Source of the DNA: Pohlia nutans
Taxonomy: Eukaryota > Streptophyta > Bryopsida > Bryales > Mniaceae
Length of the DNA stretch: 64,000 bases
Direction: 5' to 3'
NCBI GenBank assembly: GCA_022496805.1
Contig: CM040086.1
Span: forward strand, 8,682,501-8,746,500
Within the stretch, counting starts at the first letter, position 1. Each line of letters starts with the position of its first letter. The position numbers and the translations under genes are program-made. The notes beneath the pieces were generated by a model. It did not search any database and was not told the DNA's origin. It worked only from the letters and a program-made list of their open reading frames with translations. Of the stretch, positions 1 through 12,774 are shown one piece after another.

Positions 1-565
1 GTCCCATTTATCCTGGCAAAGACCCTTTAAAAAAAAAAAAATTCTCTGCTCCAAAAGGGGAGAGACCACAAAAATACTTCGTTTTCAGGAGTTACACAGC
101 TCTACAGTACAGTAAAAAAAGTTGTAAAAGTAAATTTAGGGTAAAAACTAAGACAAAGACTACGAGACTAGCTGCATGCTCTTGCTACATTAATTATCTC
201 ATTTACTATGATAGGGTTTATGTTGCGTGTGGAAAATTAATGAAGGTGATACTAAATATCATTATGATGTAAAATTAGCATGATATGAAGATTTCAACCA
301 CTCACTAATAATTTCAGCCTTCACTAATTCTGAGATTTGGCAAAATAGTGTGTGCCTTGGGAATTAGTATCACACACTACAGAGAATAATCAGTGTATTA
401 TAGTATCCTTAGTAAGGACACTCTAAAGTTATAGATCAAAATAATTTTCTATGTGCAAGTGCCATGCTTGTATGCTCTCTACAGTGATTGTAAGCCTCTT
501 AATAACTCTATAGTGGAGAAAGGTGAGGTCTTACAATTCTTTAAAAATGTTATGATGCTTAATCT
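1..565. other. Intergenic, no gene recognised
   Basis: No open frame or RNA gene is supported. Positions 40-110 (plus strand) resemble, in reverse complement, positions 30190-30240: both hold a run reading GTAACTCCT, then AAAACGAAGT, then GGTCTCTCCCCT or TAGTCTCTCCCCT. This points to an uncharacterised dispersed repeat. Confidence 0.5.
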
Positions 566-1236
566 TTAACCCTTAACTTCCTGAACCATTTTCAGCACGT
601 TTTGGACCCTGATTTTTTCGGTTAGGAATACATGTTGCTCAAACTTATGTAGTTCACTTTTTTACAAAATCAACCGTAAGATCTTATAGATATGCAAGTT
701 ACCTTCATCTTTACAAAGTTTGGTGTCAATCCAAGTTATAGATTGCTTGGATGGGACATAAAAGTGAAGGGTTTACTAGTTCACTTATGACTGAGAGAAA
801 TCTTACAAATTCCTACAAATTTGATCTTCCATTGCAAAATCAAACACGGTAGGTTAAAAGTACACAAAAGAACACATATAGTAGGAAAAATAATTTTGGA
901 AAAAAGGTGAAATCCAAGTGCAAGATTTGCATTTGAGTAGCTACACCCATCCACAAGCCACCTTGCCCAAATGGAACACGTGGCAGCTCGTCATTCGCCC
1001 ATCACTCTCTTGAGCTGACTTTTCTTACTCGATTTTGTGACCACCCAGCACTTGTGGATTTTTGCAAAATTGACAATGAGCATTTCTCCAAATCAGACTA
1101 CACCATTGGATAGCTACCTCGTTTCTACACAAAATTGGCCCAAATTTTGAATCATTCGGGCACCCCTTCCTCAAGATATTTTCAGTTCTAAAAATAGAGC
1201 GACCCATTTTGGGTCGCCCAGGAAGTTAAGGGTTAA
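566..1236. mobile_element. TTAA-bounded MITE, 671 bp
   Basis: The left end reads TTAACCCTTAACTTCCTGA and the right end is its inverted complement (CCAGGAAGTTAAGGGTTAA). The element is flanked by TTAA on both sides and has no coding capacity. It is the most divergent member of the TTAA family seen across this window (others at 4676, 8295, 27778, 41979, 43128, 50642, 59000, 59878, 62068). The boundary is compatible with a piggyBac-type target site duplication, which is inference since no transposase of that type is present. Confidence 0.75.
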
Positions 1237-3164
1237 ATGTTAAGAGGGTCTTGGATTGGCAGCCCAAAGGATTTTTTTAGAAAGTTGTCCCAAATAGTCG
1301 CCCCTTGAATAACGTGAACAACCAATGAGAATTCTTCCAATCCTCTATGAACAATGAATGAAGATGAACAATGTCACTCCAATTTTTTTTTTTAAAATTC
1401 AATGAGATTCCAGCTCTGTAGTGACCTCTGCAATTCTAAATTAAAAAAAAAGAAAACACTGTTGAACAGCGCTAGCATGTGCTATCAGCTCTCGTACATG
1501 TTGCCAGCTCTGGTATGCATCAAGGTCTCAAGCTGCCCGATTCCTTCCTCGATTCCTTCCCCTCCCTCCGTACCAATTCTCTTTCCAATTTCCTTGGAAT
1601 GTGTAATTTACTAAAATAGGCGTATTTTCTATATTTAGCCTTGCTATTTCATCACCTTTTGGAAGCACCAATTCATTTCAATTTTGGTTGAGAAAATCCA
1701 CTTTTTTCTTCATTATTCCCTCAAAACAAACCCGTGGGACCTTTTTGACGTTTAAGGGTTAAGTGAGTGTCCCGCGTGTCACATAATCAACAACAACATC
1801 CTGGTCTATGCACACGGTTATACTCCCATTGTCTGGAAATAACTCTCGTATTTAAAAAAAACATTCAATTGAACACTCCTTTTGCCAAAAACAATAAAAA
1901 TAGTCTCAATAATCAAGAAGTGCACATGATGTTGATAACGTTACCTCTTAAAGGAGTGGCTCTTTGTGTAAAAAATTCATCCCAAAACCCATTTGAATTC
2001 TGAAAAGTCACGATTTCTGAATTGCAACTCATAAGATTTGAATTCTGAAAATCGAATGAATTACAATTCACAATTCTAGAATTGCAATTCACAATTTTGA
2101 AAATCCATATAATAATCCATGAGTTGCAAAATGTCAACTTTCCAACCATTCACATCCACTTTTTCATGAGACAACAAATAAAAATGTGACACATGACACT
2201 TTCTAAAAAAAAAAATTAATTTGTGTTAGAGCTGTTACCCATGTTACAGTAGAGCTCATGTTTGAAGCATAAAGCAGACGTCAATTATTTATGCCAAAAC
2301 CGGACACTCAGGGGGAGTAGTAGCAATACGTGATTAATTCTAGATTTCCATCCCATAATAATTCCTAGGCATTCAAATTTTGCAACAGATCAACATGATC
2401 ACACAATGAACATGATCAAATCGCATCCCTGATCGTTTACACTATTGAAATCGTCCACATGCAGCCACGCAGTGCCAATCATATGCTGATACGAAAACGC
2501 TCATGAAGATGACAACACAAGTTGAGTATTGTATACACACAATTTGAAACATCAAATAAAGTACAGTGAACACATTGAAATAGTTGGTGCACACACTTCA
2601 ACAAAGACCACATATTTTTTTTGTTATGTGCTTCTTCAATCAGGTAGTTCATGGTACACAATAAAAAATAAACAACTGTACTATTGGTTGGTCAATTTCA
2701 GCCACCTTTTTAACAATCCATAGAGGGCCGAGTGACTTCTACCCATAGTAACTTATTATACTACTACTATCAAGAATGAACCTCCTCACAAAGGAAAAAC
2801 TCTGAAGGTGGTTGTCAGTGTACATACCCTCCAGCAAGGATAAAAAGTTGGGGCTCCTTTTCCACCCATTTAACATCCTAACATGTGAGACTTGTAATTG
2901 AGAAACGTCTAAGTTCTATCACAATCAAAAATGCTTCAATACTCATGTAGGTAGTCTAAAGCTGTGATTGGGATACTACTACTACTACTTCAAGCTTCAA
3001 CAATTCATAACATATTCATACAATATCTAAATAGTACATATTTTGGTGCGTTGGAATCCTCCGGGACGAAAATTTACTTAATTAATTATTCCAAAAATTA
3101 TTCATATTCCATTTTAAGAATGGAAACCACTCAAAACCACAGGAATGGTTCCCTACCTGAAATA
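1237..3164. other. Intergenic, no gene recognised
   Basis: AT-rich DNA with only short open frames without recognisable domains. A solitary TTAA-element end (GACGTTTAAGGGTTAA) lies at about 1747-1762 with no matching left end. Around 1980-2110 there is a degenerate run of AATTC/AATTGC motifs. Confidence 0.5.
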
Positions 3165-6100
3165 CTATCTTGGGCCAGAGAGCTCAATAGCGTGCAGAAA
3201 GGAGGAATTAGAATTCAGTTCCCAATCGCGGGGAATGCGAGTCATGCATTGCACTTCTTGGCTGCGAATCACCTCCAGCTTCTCCCATTCTGCCCAGCGC
3301 TCTTCAAGGCCGTTCCCTTCCAGCATTTTCACCACGTCACTCATTTTGGGCCTGTCTGATGGAGAGTTTTGTGTACATAATAGAGCCACCTGTCCATCCC
3401 CAATTAACCCATGGATTTCAATATAAAAGGACCCTAAACCACAAGTCACGTTTGACAGGATTTCTACTAAGGTTGATTGTCCTAAAACCACCAACTTTAA
3501 GCAATCTGGCCTATTTTTGGCAGTGCTAAATTGGAAAAAAAAATGACGACATTCGAAATAGGTTTTGATGAGGATTGCAAAAAAAAAATGCAACATCTAA
3601 TTCGCATTTGTCAATTTTATACAAAATTCCAAAGTGGAAAGTAACCTCTAACCCAAATCAAACCTTTAGGTTTCCCCATGTTCACACCATGTGGTACTAA
3701 CTTTCACTCATAATGATACCCAAAACCGCCAACTATTTCTTTGCAATGATTGGCGTGCCATTGGTCTACTTGAATAGTGAAATTGGTGGTTTTGGGTCTC
3801 AACTGTGGCGGCCCCAAGAAAGGTCTACATGTCATAATTGGGGGAGGTGGTGGTTTTAGGACATCCTACCTTACTATTGAACCCTAAACCCTAAACCCTA
3901 AACCCCTCCAGGGGAGAGATTTCAAACAGCCACCAAATATGGAGAACATAAAATGAACAGCCCAGAGCCAAAAGTTAAGACACTGTTCCATCCAACAATT
4001 GTTGAGAAAAAAACAGCCAGGTGTTCCTTGTCGATAGTGGAGGTATTCATTATTCTTTGAAGATGCGTTAAATTGCCAAATGTTTGAAAATACTATCCAG
4101 AATATAGACTTTGAAAGAAAATAGGCCCTGTAAACAAAGTACTAGACAATACATGAGTCTAGAATTAAACTCACCCGAAGTAACTCTTTAATATCTGTCA
4201 TGTCGTACTCCTTGAGATTAGGGTCTACCATCAACTCCACCTTGTTCTCTTTGACCAATTTTTTAACCTGAAATTTTGAGAAACAAAATTGACATGAGCT
4301 CCCAGCGAGTACTTGAGACATCATATGATTCAAACCGGCAAAGCATGTTCATGAGACAATATTTAGAGAAATGACAGGTATTGTTTTAGTTAGGTTTTAA
4401 ATATAGTCTTGATTGAAAAACCAATTCTACACAAGTGTACTTGTAGGTAGGAAGTGCACCATGCAAACTCACCCAATCCAAGAGCATTACGTCGTCATCA
4501 TCAGCAAGGCGAGATAAGTTCACAGCACCCTGCCCAGTGATGAGCTGCAGCAACGTGATTCCATAGCCATATACATCTGTCTTCTCCGATGACTTTCCTG
4601 TGGACATTGACTTCTACAGATTAAACAAATTTTCGTTTTCCCACATCGGACCAAATCTAATGTCTAAAATATTGTTTAACCCCTAAACGTACCAACCTTT
4701 TGGACAAAAGTAGATGCTAGCCTCAAAAATTATTAGCGTGGCTCAGATGTACATGAGGCGTACATCAGAGGACCATTGCAAGCATAAAATCTACCCAACA
4801 AATTTGACATGTAGTTGGAGGCCTCTCCAATATTATCAACAGGTCCCCATCACAAGAGATTTATTGTAATAGGCTTACAAATGTGACTTGGATGAAAGTC
4901 ATCCGAGGTTGTATGAAAAAGTTGCAAAGCTTTTAATCTGTTCGTGATCCAGTTTCTGGACGCTGGGACGTTTAGGGGTCAACCACTGAAATTCAAATTC
5001 TTGCATAACACTAAAAATATTATTACCTGTGGACATATACTCGGGTGCAATGTGGCCAAGGGTGCCTCGAACCGCGGTCGTGATATGTGATTTCTTGAAG
5101 TCAACAGGCTTGGCCAACCCAAAATCTCCCACCACAGCCTCAAACTCATCGTCCAGAAGAATGTTGTCAGCTTTGACATCGCGGTGAATGATCTTTGGAC
5201 TGCATTGTTCATGCAAGTATGCCAGTCCCTTTGCTGCTCCTAGAGCAATATGTCTCCGCATCTTGCTACTCAGAGCAGCCTCTCCATTTTCAGGCTCTGC
5301 ACACACAGACATACAAACCACGCTTGAGGTCAAACTACCAATGGGTCCTAAAGCAGAGATTAATTTTTAAAGCCTTGCCCTTCCCTTCATTAACACCATT
5401 CTGGATGAAGTGGCTAGTAATCAGCTGTACAGTACCCACCAATAAGTTTACGTTCATTCAACTTTTCAAAGAATTGAATCAAATAATTAAATTTATAAAA
5501 ATATCAATATAAAAATATTAAACTACAAATTAGGCTCAAAGCTTATAATTTTTGTAATATTTTTTTGGCAATTCTATGAAAAGTTGAAGGAACGTAAACT
5601 TGTTGGTGGGTATTGTACACATTTATGGATAGGTAGTCTGGTTAAAACCAAATCTCGAAGGACTGGCTTAAGATCACCCCGGGGGCTAAACATGTATGAG
5701 TATACGTGAGTGCACAGAAGGGGTATTAATTTGAACACTGCCGTATTATGTATACATATAGTAAACACATTTGGAACTGAAAATATTCATGTATAGTTAC
5801 ATTAAACGGAATATATTTGTATACAGAGGTATTTGGACATATAATCTCTCATATACAAGGGTTTTTTTTAGAAGGAGTCATGAACGCACGTGATTCTCAA
5901 ACATAATGTAGAGTGCACCCCCGGGAGATCACCTCCAGGAAAACGTGATCAAAACAATGTAAAAAATAGATTTCTTCGATGCTTACTATAATGTTGTTCT
6001 GCTAAACATAAAACATTCTTCCAAAACTGTGTGGGTCCTAGGCCGAGTTCTGCAGAACATTCATAGGATTGAAAACATACTTTTCAATTGGGAAGAAACA

Positions 6101-9100
6101 CTCCCATTAGACATGAACGGATAGACGAGCAAACGCTCAGTAGGAGTGGTGCAAAAGCCATATAGCCGTAACAGGTTCCGATGGGCTGCCATGCTGATAA
6201 TTTCAACCTGATACACCACCCAACAAGTACCAAGTAGGTAAGTCTAAAGCCAAAAAACTGCCTTCAGTTTTATTGAAGGGTTGATCAACTAACTTTAGTG
6301 TGTGATCACAACGAACGTTGAAGTGGAAATCAACTACGGGTTTTCTTTTCTCTTGCCTCATTTTTCCTTCACAATGTAGCTTCTAATGATCAGCTACTTC
6401 ATCTCAGATTGCACAGATCAAAGCAACTAGCTTGAGATAACACGAAATCTTATGCCTTGACTGGTGCAAAAATCATTTTTCACTCGTTTTAAGGTAGCAA
6501 CATCTAAAATGGACAACAACACATTGTGGCCAGCTACTTTTGAACCAAAAATGAACCTTGATAAGTTTGAAAGCTGCCGGCATCTTCCCACTTGTTGCTT
6601 CACAATTGGTCCAATTCAATGTTGCTTCACAGTTGGTCCTTTGTTTATTTTGGGTAAGTCTACAACTTAGAATAGGTGTCTACAACACCCTTGCTTCAAA
6701 AATTCGTGTAAAATTGCCCATGCTTCCAAATAATTTAATTCCAAGGCCCATCACTTCCTCCTAGATTTGCTAAGACGTTCATGATTTCATTCCATGTTGC
6801 CTGCACTCCCAAAGTACCACATCTCTTATATTGTCATGAATAGGTGTCTCTACCTTACCTTGTTTTGTTCAATGTCAACTTTATTGTAGTCCAAGTAACA
6901 AGAATGAACATGGAGAGGTGAGTCACATGGCTCCTATGTGGCATGCTTAAATACTTGAGATAACAAGGTTTCAAGCTACCTCCTTGACGTTTGTTACATA
7001 ATATGACACTCCATAATATGACGATATTATTGTTTCAAGCAATACACATGTGACAAGTCATTTCTGTGATTAATCCATGCCTGCCACCTTGAAGTTAGGG
7101 CTTCCCAAAACATGTCATAATAGAGTGCATCAAATGAAATGGATTATTTAAGCTTGTAATCCCACCGTCATTGCACATGAGTGTTAGTTCAAAATTTAAA
7201 CCTGTTGCTTTGACTTGAGCAATTAAAAGTGGAGCAAACACTGAATCGTGTGCACTAATCTTTTGAATGTTATGAGTTTTCTGGCAGGGTATTGAAACCG
7301 TACCTCCGTTTGAAACTGTTGCTCATTTCCTAGGTTGCGGTCTTCTTTTAGGCGCTTGACAGCCAGAAAGGTTCCATCAGAGAGCACACCCTTGTAAACT
7401 TTGCCAAACCCACCACGTCCTATCTCCTTTCTGCTACTGAAATTTTCAGTTGCAATTCGTAGCTGGTTGATAGTAAAGCGCTTCAATTGACCTAGATTTA
7501 CTTCTGAATCTTCCTGCGCTGCGATCACCACAAAAAAAAACATTGACAATAATAAAATCAATATGTAACAAGAACTTTAGGATTGAGGTAAAGGGAAAAA
7601 CCGAATGTTTACAACATCTTCATTACACACCTCATGCCATAATGATCGTCAACACATTGACAATTAGAGTTACCCATATTTCTACACTATTGGTGAGCCA
7701 TAGTTACTGCAGTGCTGGATGTCAAAGTGGATCAGATAGAGCACAAAGTCATCTAATAAACCAGACTATGAACGCCCTACACTAACTAGGTTATTAAATG
7801 TGACTCACTCGATAGTGTTATCCTACAAAGAGGTGACACTCTTCATGGGCAATTAATCAAAGTGCTTGTTGGCATTTACATCAATAGGATAGGGTACGTG
7901 GTTCCTATATAACGTACCAACATCTAACAAGATAAATTAGTGTAGTGAAGGTCCCATATAAATTGAGTTCTACGCAAAAGAGGTCATGATACAGAAAGAT
8001 TCACCACCGAAAATATAAAAGCAATATACTGGCATTTAATGTTGGGGTATGTCAAAAGAATCCATCATTGAATTTTCTTTGTAACAAGATCATTTTGAAT
8101 GCTCCCTAATTCAAATGGCTACTCAGAAGAAGCTTGCTTACCAGGCACATCAAAGAAGGTCTCCTTAGGATGGCGCCGACGCCAGCAGAAGTACAAGCCA
8201 ATAAAACATAGCGAAAGAACAACAACCGCAGCTATTCCTCCTCCAATTGCTCCTCCAGATGCTGCAATCATGTGCATTTTCATACCATGTCACATTAACC
8301 CCCTTTAGCCCAAATCAGATATATGAATTTTTTTGCTGCAGTCCCATAAAAATTGGAATCTTCCTTTCAAATCCAACTATATGATAAACAAGATGTTATC
8401 CTCTGCTGTGAAAATCTTCTAAGCTCCAAGATTATAACAGTCATAACCCTCTCCTCTTGCTTTCATTCAGGGTTGTCATGTCTGACACTTTTTTCCAACT
8501 TGACATCGTATTAGACTGTCTAATTAGAAAAGTGTCAAATATGTTAGACAACTTGGATTAAATATTCTCGAATATCCAAGAATATTTTAGAATATTCCAT
8601 ATATATATTCTAAAAGTTGTGAGTCCGATTTCCCAAGGCAACTATCAGGGCTTTAGGGGGTTAAAAATGATTTACCACTGGAAGATGACGCAGGACTCGG
8701 CAATGGTGGGTCTCCCGGGCATTGTTTGTTGACTGGAATTCCGCATAAGTTCGTGTTCCCTACAAAGCTGCACACAAGTGATACCACAAAGTGTGAAGTC
8801 AATTTGTGCCACTCTGTTCGTCTCCTGTGCATGAAAGCGTATTAGTTACCTTGCAACATATCTGGTTTCCAAGTATTCTAATAACCTGTAAAAAGAAGGC
8901 ATTCGAAGTGAAGTTTCCTGACAAAGCAGAAAACCTGAAACAGATCTAGTGGTTTTGCAGTTCCAGAATCAAGTGGCTTGGCATTGAATGATGCGAAATT
9001 TAGTGGTTTCAACAAGCTGGAACTATCAACTGTTCGTCATGGAATACAGATTTACACAAAGTGCAATTTCTGCAATTGATCTTTGAGGCCTGTCACTAAT

Positions 9101-11278
9101 AGACATATGTGAATGTGATCCTTACTTGGCGGTTGAAAACTTGGAAAATGAACCATTGTTGTAAACCTTGCCAGAAAGATTGTTATACCCTAATTGTCTG
9201 CAAAAATCCAAGATAGCTGCTTAGCACCCAGCACTGATTATGTTGCTTTTGAATTCCACCTTCAGTTTAGAAAAATGAACAATGCAACTATCATTCAACC
9301 TCTACAAAAACTGAAGCTCCACGATTCATAAACGAGACCTAAGATACAGTACACCTCCCATCCAAAATCTCTCAAGTAAAAACTCTCATAATATGTAAAG
9401 TAGTTTCCCCATTCCCATGGCTTCCCCATGTCCGTGAGTAGGCTAAAACTAGATCTGAAGTTGAGTAAATGTACATCAACCAGTCAACAAAAAATCAAAA
9501 GATCATATGGTATCCAAATAATGCGTTGGAATCCTCTTCAAAATGGAGACAATGTCGACAAATTTTTGGGTTTATCCACACTCAAGCCGCGGGAATGGGA
9601 ATTCCACCTTAGTTTAGAATTTCTTAAACATTTGTAGGTTGAGCCTACCATCGGACTGCTTAATGACAAGAAACCCAATGTACCATCCGTTGATGGTCGT
9701 GCCAAAGGCAATTTTGCAGAGTTTTGAATATCGAAGGTTGCATGGAGTAACTCACAATTCAGTCAGGCCGTTGACGCCGGTAAGTTGTACAGGGATAGAG
9801 CCTGACAGGCTATTGTTATTGAGTTTGCTGCACATACCACCGAATGGTCATTCGTGTTTGTCTTGATACACTCCAACATATGGTACCAGAGTACCACAAA
9901 AGTATCTAAACGAGCAACAGAAAAAAGTACCGAGGTTGCCAATAGTCAGGATAGAAAGTAGAGAGTTGAGAACATACAGATAAGTCAAATTGCTAAGCTG
10001 GCCAAAAGCGACTGGGATGGACCCAGTAAGTTGGTTCACGGACAGATCCAGAAAGGTTAAAGTCGAAATATTCCCCAGTTCCGCAGGTATAGTTCCATTC
10101 AAGTTGTTATTATACAGAGTCCTGCAACAGTAGGCAAAGAACAGTTTTCTTCACTCCACTGAACTTCATCAAATACTACTTTGAAAGAAGCATTGTCTAG
10201 TCCGGCATTCTGATTGAGTAAATACTTTATATGTCTACCAGTTTTCCATGGTAGAAGCTCAAAACATTGTAAACACAAATGCAGAGTTCCCGGGTAAAAA
10301 AATGAAGCATTAAGCATGATTACTCACAGCGTTGTAAGCTTTGAAAGCTGCCCAAGGCTTGCTGTCAATGGCCCCTCAAGACCGGAATTCCCAAGATCTC
10401 TGCAATTGAAGACTTCAGACGTCAGTAACCGTTTCTGCAATCAGTTGTAGCTTTTAGCAGTTTGACATAAAGGTGGCCAGATTAAACTGTACAAGGAAGA
10501 GCATAGTTACTGTTCAGGAAAGGAAATGCCAAAGCCTTACATTCGTTGGACGTTTCCGTTGCCATCGCATAAAACATGAAACCAAGGGTTACTCCCACAG
10601 GGATCAGTCGAGGCCTCCCAGTTTGGCAAATTATTGGAATTGCTCAATCCATTTTTCCAAGTTATGAGAATATTCCCTGCAATTTCATCCCCAAATGTCA
10701 CATACCAGCCCTTGTTAAAAGGACGAAAAACCAGAGTGAATGCAGAGCTTCCAACACCAACAGCGCTTCATCTTGCGCACCTTAAAAGCCTTCAAAACCT
10801 TCACACAAAGTCTTTGGATCACTAAACCTAAAAACCACAGATAACCTAGCACTCAAACTCTTTCGCGAAACGTCAACCCTAAAGCACAGCTAACACTGAA
10901 CAAAGATATAAAACGAACCATCTCCTGGCTTGACCTAAAAGAGAACTTTCACTACATTCAATTCCACTCAGACTGTGAATAGCTCTGTATTATGATCCGA
11001 GAATTGAACAGCACTTCAAAAGCAATTCCGAAAACAACTTGCTCTCCCGAAGCTCCAAATTGCTACACTACGACGTATAATGGCTGGAGAGTTCACAATT
11101 ACTAACCCCAATCTCGAACCCTTTTTTTTTTTTCCTACGATCTCAGCACAAAATCCATTTCCCGGGCTCAGAATGAGAATAGCAGACCTTCGGGAACAGT
11201 CGCTCCAACTTGGCCAAACACGCACAAGAGCAGCAGCAGCAAACCCTGGCGCTGGCGAAGAAGCAGCCTGGACTGCAT
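3165..11278 (-). CDS. SERK-like LRR receptor kinase, 14 exons, about 617 aa
   Basis: Somatic embryogenesis receptor kinase-type co-receptor: a plasma-membrane LRR kinase that in this family partners with ligand-binding receptors in hormone, development and immunity signalling. Exons (minus, 5' to 3'): 11278-11188, 10676-10541, 10399-10328, 10121-9978, 9827-9756, 9197-9126, 8767-8676, 8261-8142, 7518-7304, 6207-6081, 5296-5027, 4597-4473, 4267-4175, 3389-3165; all junctions are GT-AG and phases agree, total 1854 nt. Domains: Leu-rich signal peptide (residues 1-27), LRRNT with paired Cys (about 30-75), five LRRs (several in 72-nt exons), Cys-containing spacer (NTNLCGIPV), Pro/Ser-rich segment, one membrane helix (about 228-250), then kinase with [16 protein letters not shown] Lys, HRDVKADN (RD type), DFG and APE. 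The C-terminus ends ELSGPR, a SERK hallmark. Angiosperm SERKs usually have 11 exons; the extra introns split the kinase. The short exon 6207-6081 encodes the segment with [11 protein letters not shown]. Promoter not identified. Confidence 0.9.
3478..3863. mobile_element. Inverted-repeat element in SERK intron 13
   Basis: Terminal inverted repeats of 16 bp, TGTCCTAAAACCACCA at the left and its complement at the right, enclose 386 bp. Internal copies of related CAAAACCGCCAAC / GGTGGTTTTGGG motifs suggest a second, nested inverted repeat. No clear target duplication was seen, so the superfamily is undetermined. Confidence 0.55.
3881..3905 (+). repeat. Short interstitial telomere-like repeat
   Basis: Three tandem copies of the plant telomere unit CCCTAAA followed by a partial one, lying in SERK intron 13 directly beside the right end of the 3478-3863 element. 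Confidence 0.8.
4676..4982. mobile_element. TTAA-family MITE filling most of SERK intron 11
   Basis: Left end TTAACCCCTAAACGTACC; right end GGGACGTTTAGGGGTCAA, where the terminal TTAA has become TCAA. At 307 bp it makes up about 72% of the 429-bp intron (4598-5026). The inner right part (Gln/Leu-meaningless sequence CAGTTTCTGGACGC) is the complement of the partial copy at 45111-45240, so both are one subfamily. Confidence 0.75.
5430..5615. mobile_element. TA-flanked MITE in SERK intron 10
   Basis: Inverted arms of about 45 bp: the left begins CAGTACCCACCAATAAGTTT and the right is the complement of CAATACCCACCAACAAGTTT. The element is flanked by TA at 5428-5429 and 5616-5617. A TA target and CAGT/CAAT-type ends fit a Tc1/mariner-mobilised MITE. 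Its ends differ from those of the Tc1-type element at 13807 beyond the first four bases. Confidence 0.7.
8295..8664. mobile_element. TTAA-family MITE filling SERK intron 7
   Basis: Left end TTAACCCCCTTTAGCCC, right end GGGCTTTAGGGGGTTAA, perfect TTAA at both sides, 370 bp. The host intron is only 414 bp (8262-8675), so the element begins 11 bp inside the donor side and stops 33 bp before the next exon. Splice signals lie in the remaining original intron. Confidence 0.8.
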
Positions 11279-12601
11279 GATCATCCTTGACGACGGTCAC
11301 GGTTTACATCATCACACATTACGAATGAAACTCCTGTCACTCCTCCGCATGTATCCGCAGCGAGCGCCTGAAATTAAGAGCAGCCGGCACAAGAGGCTGA
11401 GTGAGTGAGCGAGCGGACGCGGCTATTCTAGAAGATGATTAAGTTACTAGCTTTGCTTGCTTGGTTACAAGAGGGCACGCGGGCTAGTAGTGTACGAGAC
11501 TGACATGGCAGTGAGGCGAACATACAGACAGAGCTTCGAGGCGAGGAAGAGGCAATTGCTTCCATAGCCATGGGAGTCCACACACCCGACGACCAGGGGT
11601 GTTTCTGGTTGGCAGTACGTACCGACATCGGTAATCCTCCCAGGCAGCTTAATTAGCGTAATTGAGGTGGTGAAAATTCACTAACTAATTAACCAGATGA
11701 TCCGTGGCAGCTGAAAAAGCTTCGTTTTTGGGTAGCTAGGGAGGAGAGATTGTCAGCGGCAGCAGTGGCGTGGCAATTTCCATGGAAAGTTAGTACGGCA
11801 TCGATCGTTGGCGTCCTGGTCGTGGAGGTCGTCGTGACCGCGTCGTCGTCGCAGTCATTAACTTACTAGACTTAACGCTGAGTGATCACATGTTGAAATT
11901 AGAGGTGATCGATCGCCAGCTAGCCAGCCATTGCTGGCAAGCCGCGCGTCAGTCACTGGTGGGCACCCGTGGCGATTATTGAGGCGGCAGGATCATGATT
12001 CTGGTCCTGAAATTCTCCGGTCGTCGTAGGGGTGCGACCTGGCTGGCAATCCAGGCTGCATTTATTGTGGAGAACGTCCGCGGTCAGGTCGCCAGTGAGG
12101 GAGACTTGGAGCGAGCGAGCGCTCTTTGTGACCCGGCGGTGAAACCAAGGCGTTCGCAGAAGAAGACGAGTGACGCTAGCTTGCAGTTATGAGACGGCGG
12201 TAACGCGGCGATTTGAGGGGGATTTGAGGTTTACAGGTACCGCAGAATCGGGTGGCATGCGATTTTGGAGACGTACAGTCGGGTACAACATGCTTACAAA
12301 CTTTTTCGTAAGCATTGAAAGTAAGTAGATCCTATATAAGTAGCCGCATTAGCCGCATTGATTCTGAAGATTATAAATGTGGTAAAGAAAAATTCCTACT
12401 AGTAGATAACTAGAGGAGGAATGTCCATTTCAATTTGTAGGTCCATGGGTGCCATATCAAGCACATTACAATTTAGGGAAGGGACTCTATTTTTATGAGG
12501 GAGGAGTCAACAAATCTTATGTAAGCAATTTCTGATACAACTTACACGTGAATAGTCCCTTGGTCCCTTCATGAATGGAACCATAGGCTTGGGAGAACTT
12601 G
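11279..12601. other. SERK upstream region, no gene recognised
   Basis: GC-richer than its surroundings up to about 12250, which suits the 5' leader and promoter of the minus-strand SERK gene. Open frames on both strands here are short and show no domain. No TATA box could be assigned with confidence. Confidence 0.45.
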
Positions 12602-12774
12602 CACTACTAACAAAGGCATCGCTTCTCACTCAAAACAATGTCAAAGTTCATTGTACATACTTGTCCTACGTGATGAATCACACTCACCAACTCTTGAGCA
12701 CCTCGGTAGTAAGTGCGGAGTGGCGTTGTTTGATTCAACTACCGAGTGAAAAGTGACGCCTTCTCCTTGTAGTA
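12602..12774. mobile_element. CACTA-type MITE, 173 bp
   Basis: Begins CACTACTAACAAAGGCATCG and ends CGCCTTCTCCTTGTAGTA, so the ends are CACTA...TAGT(G/A). It is flanked by the 3-bp direct repeat TTG (12599-12601 and 12775-12777), the duplication size made by CACTA (CMC/EnSpm) transposases. It is in reverse orientation relative to related copies at 15467, 29707 and 30293. Confidence 0.8.

Noticed and set aside
3165..3596. Reading the final SERK exon as starting at 3596
   Set aside because: The kinase homology begins exactly at an AG acceptor (3390); the upstream part is intron.
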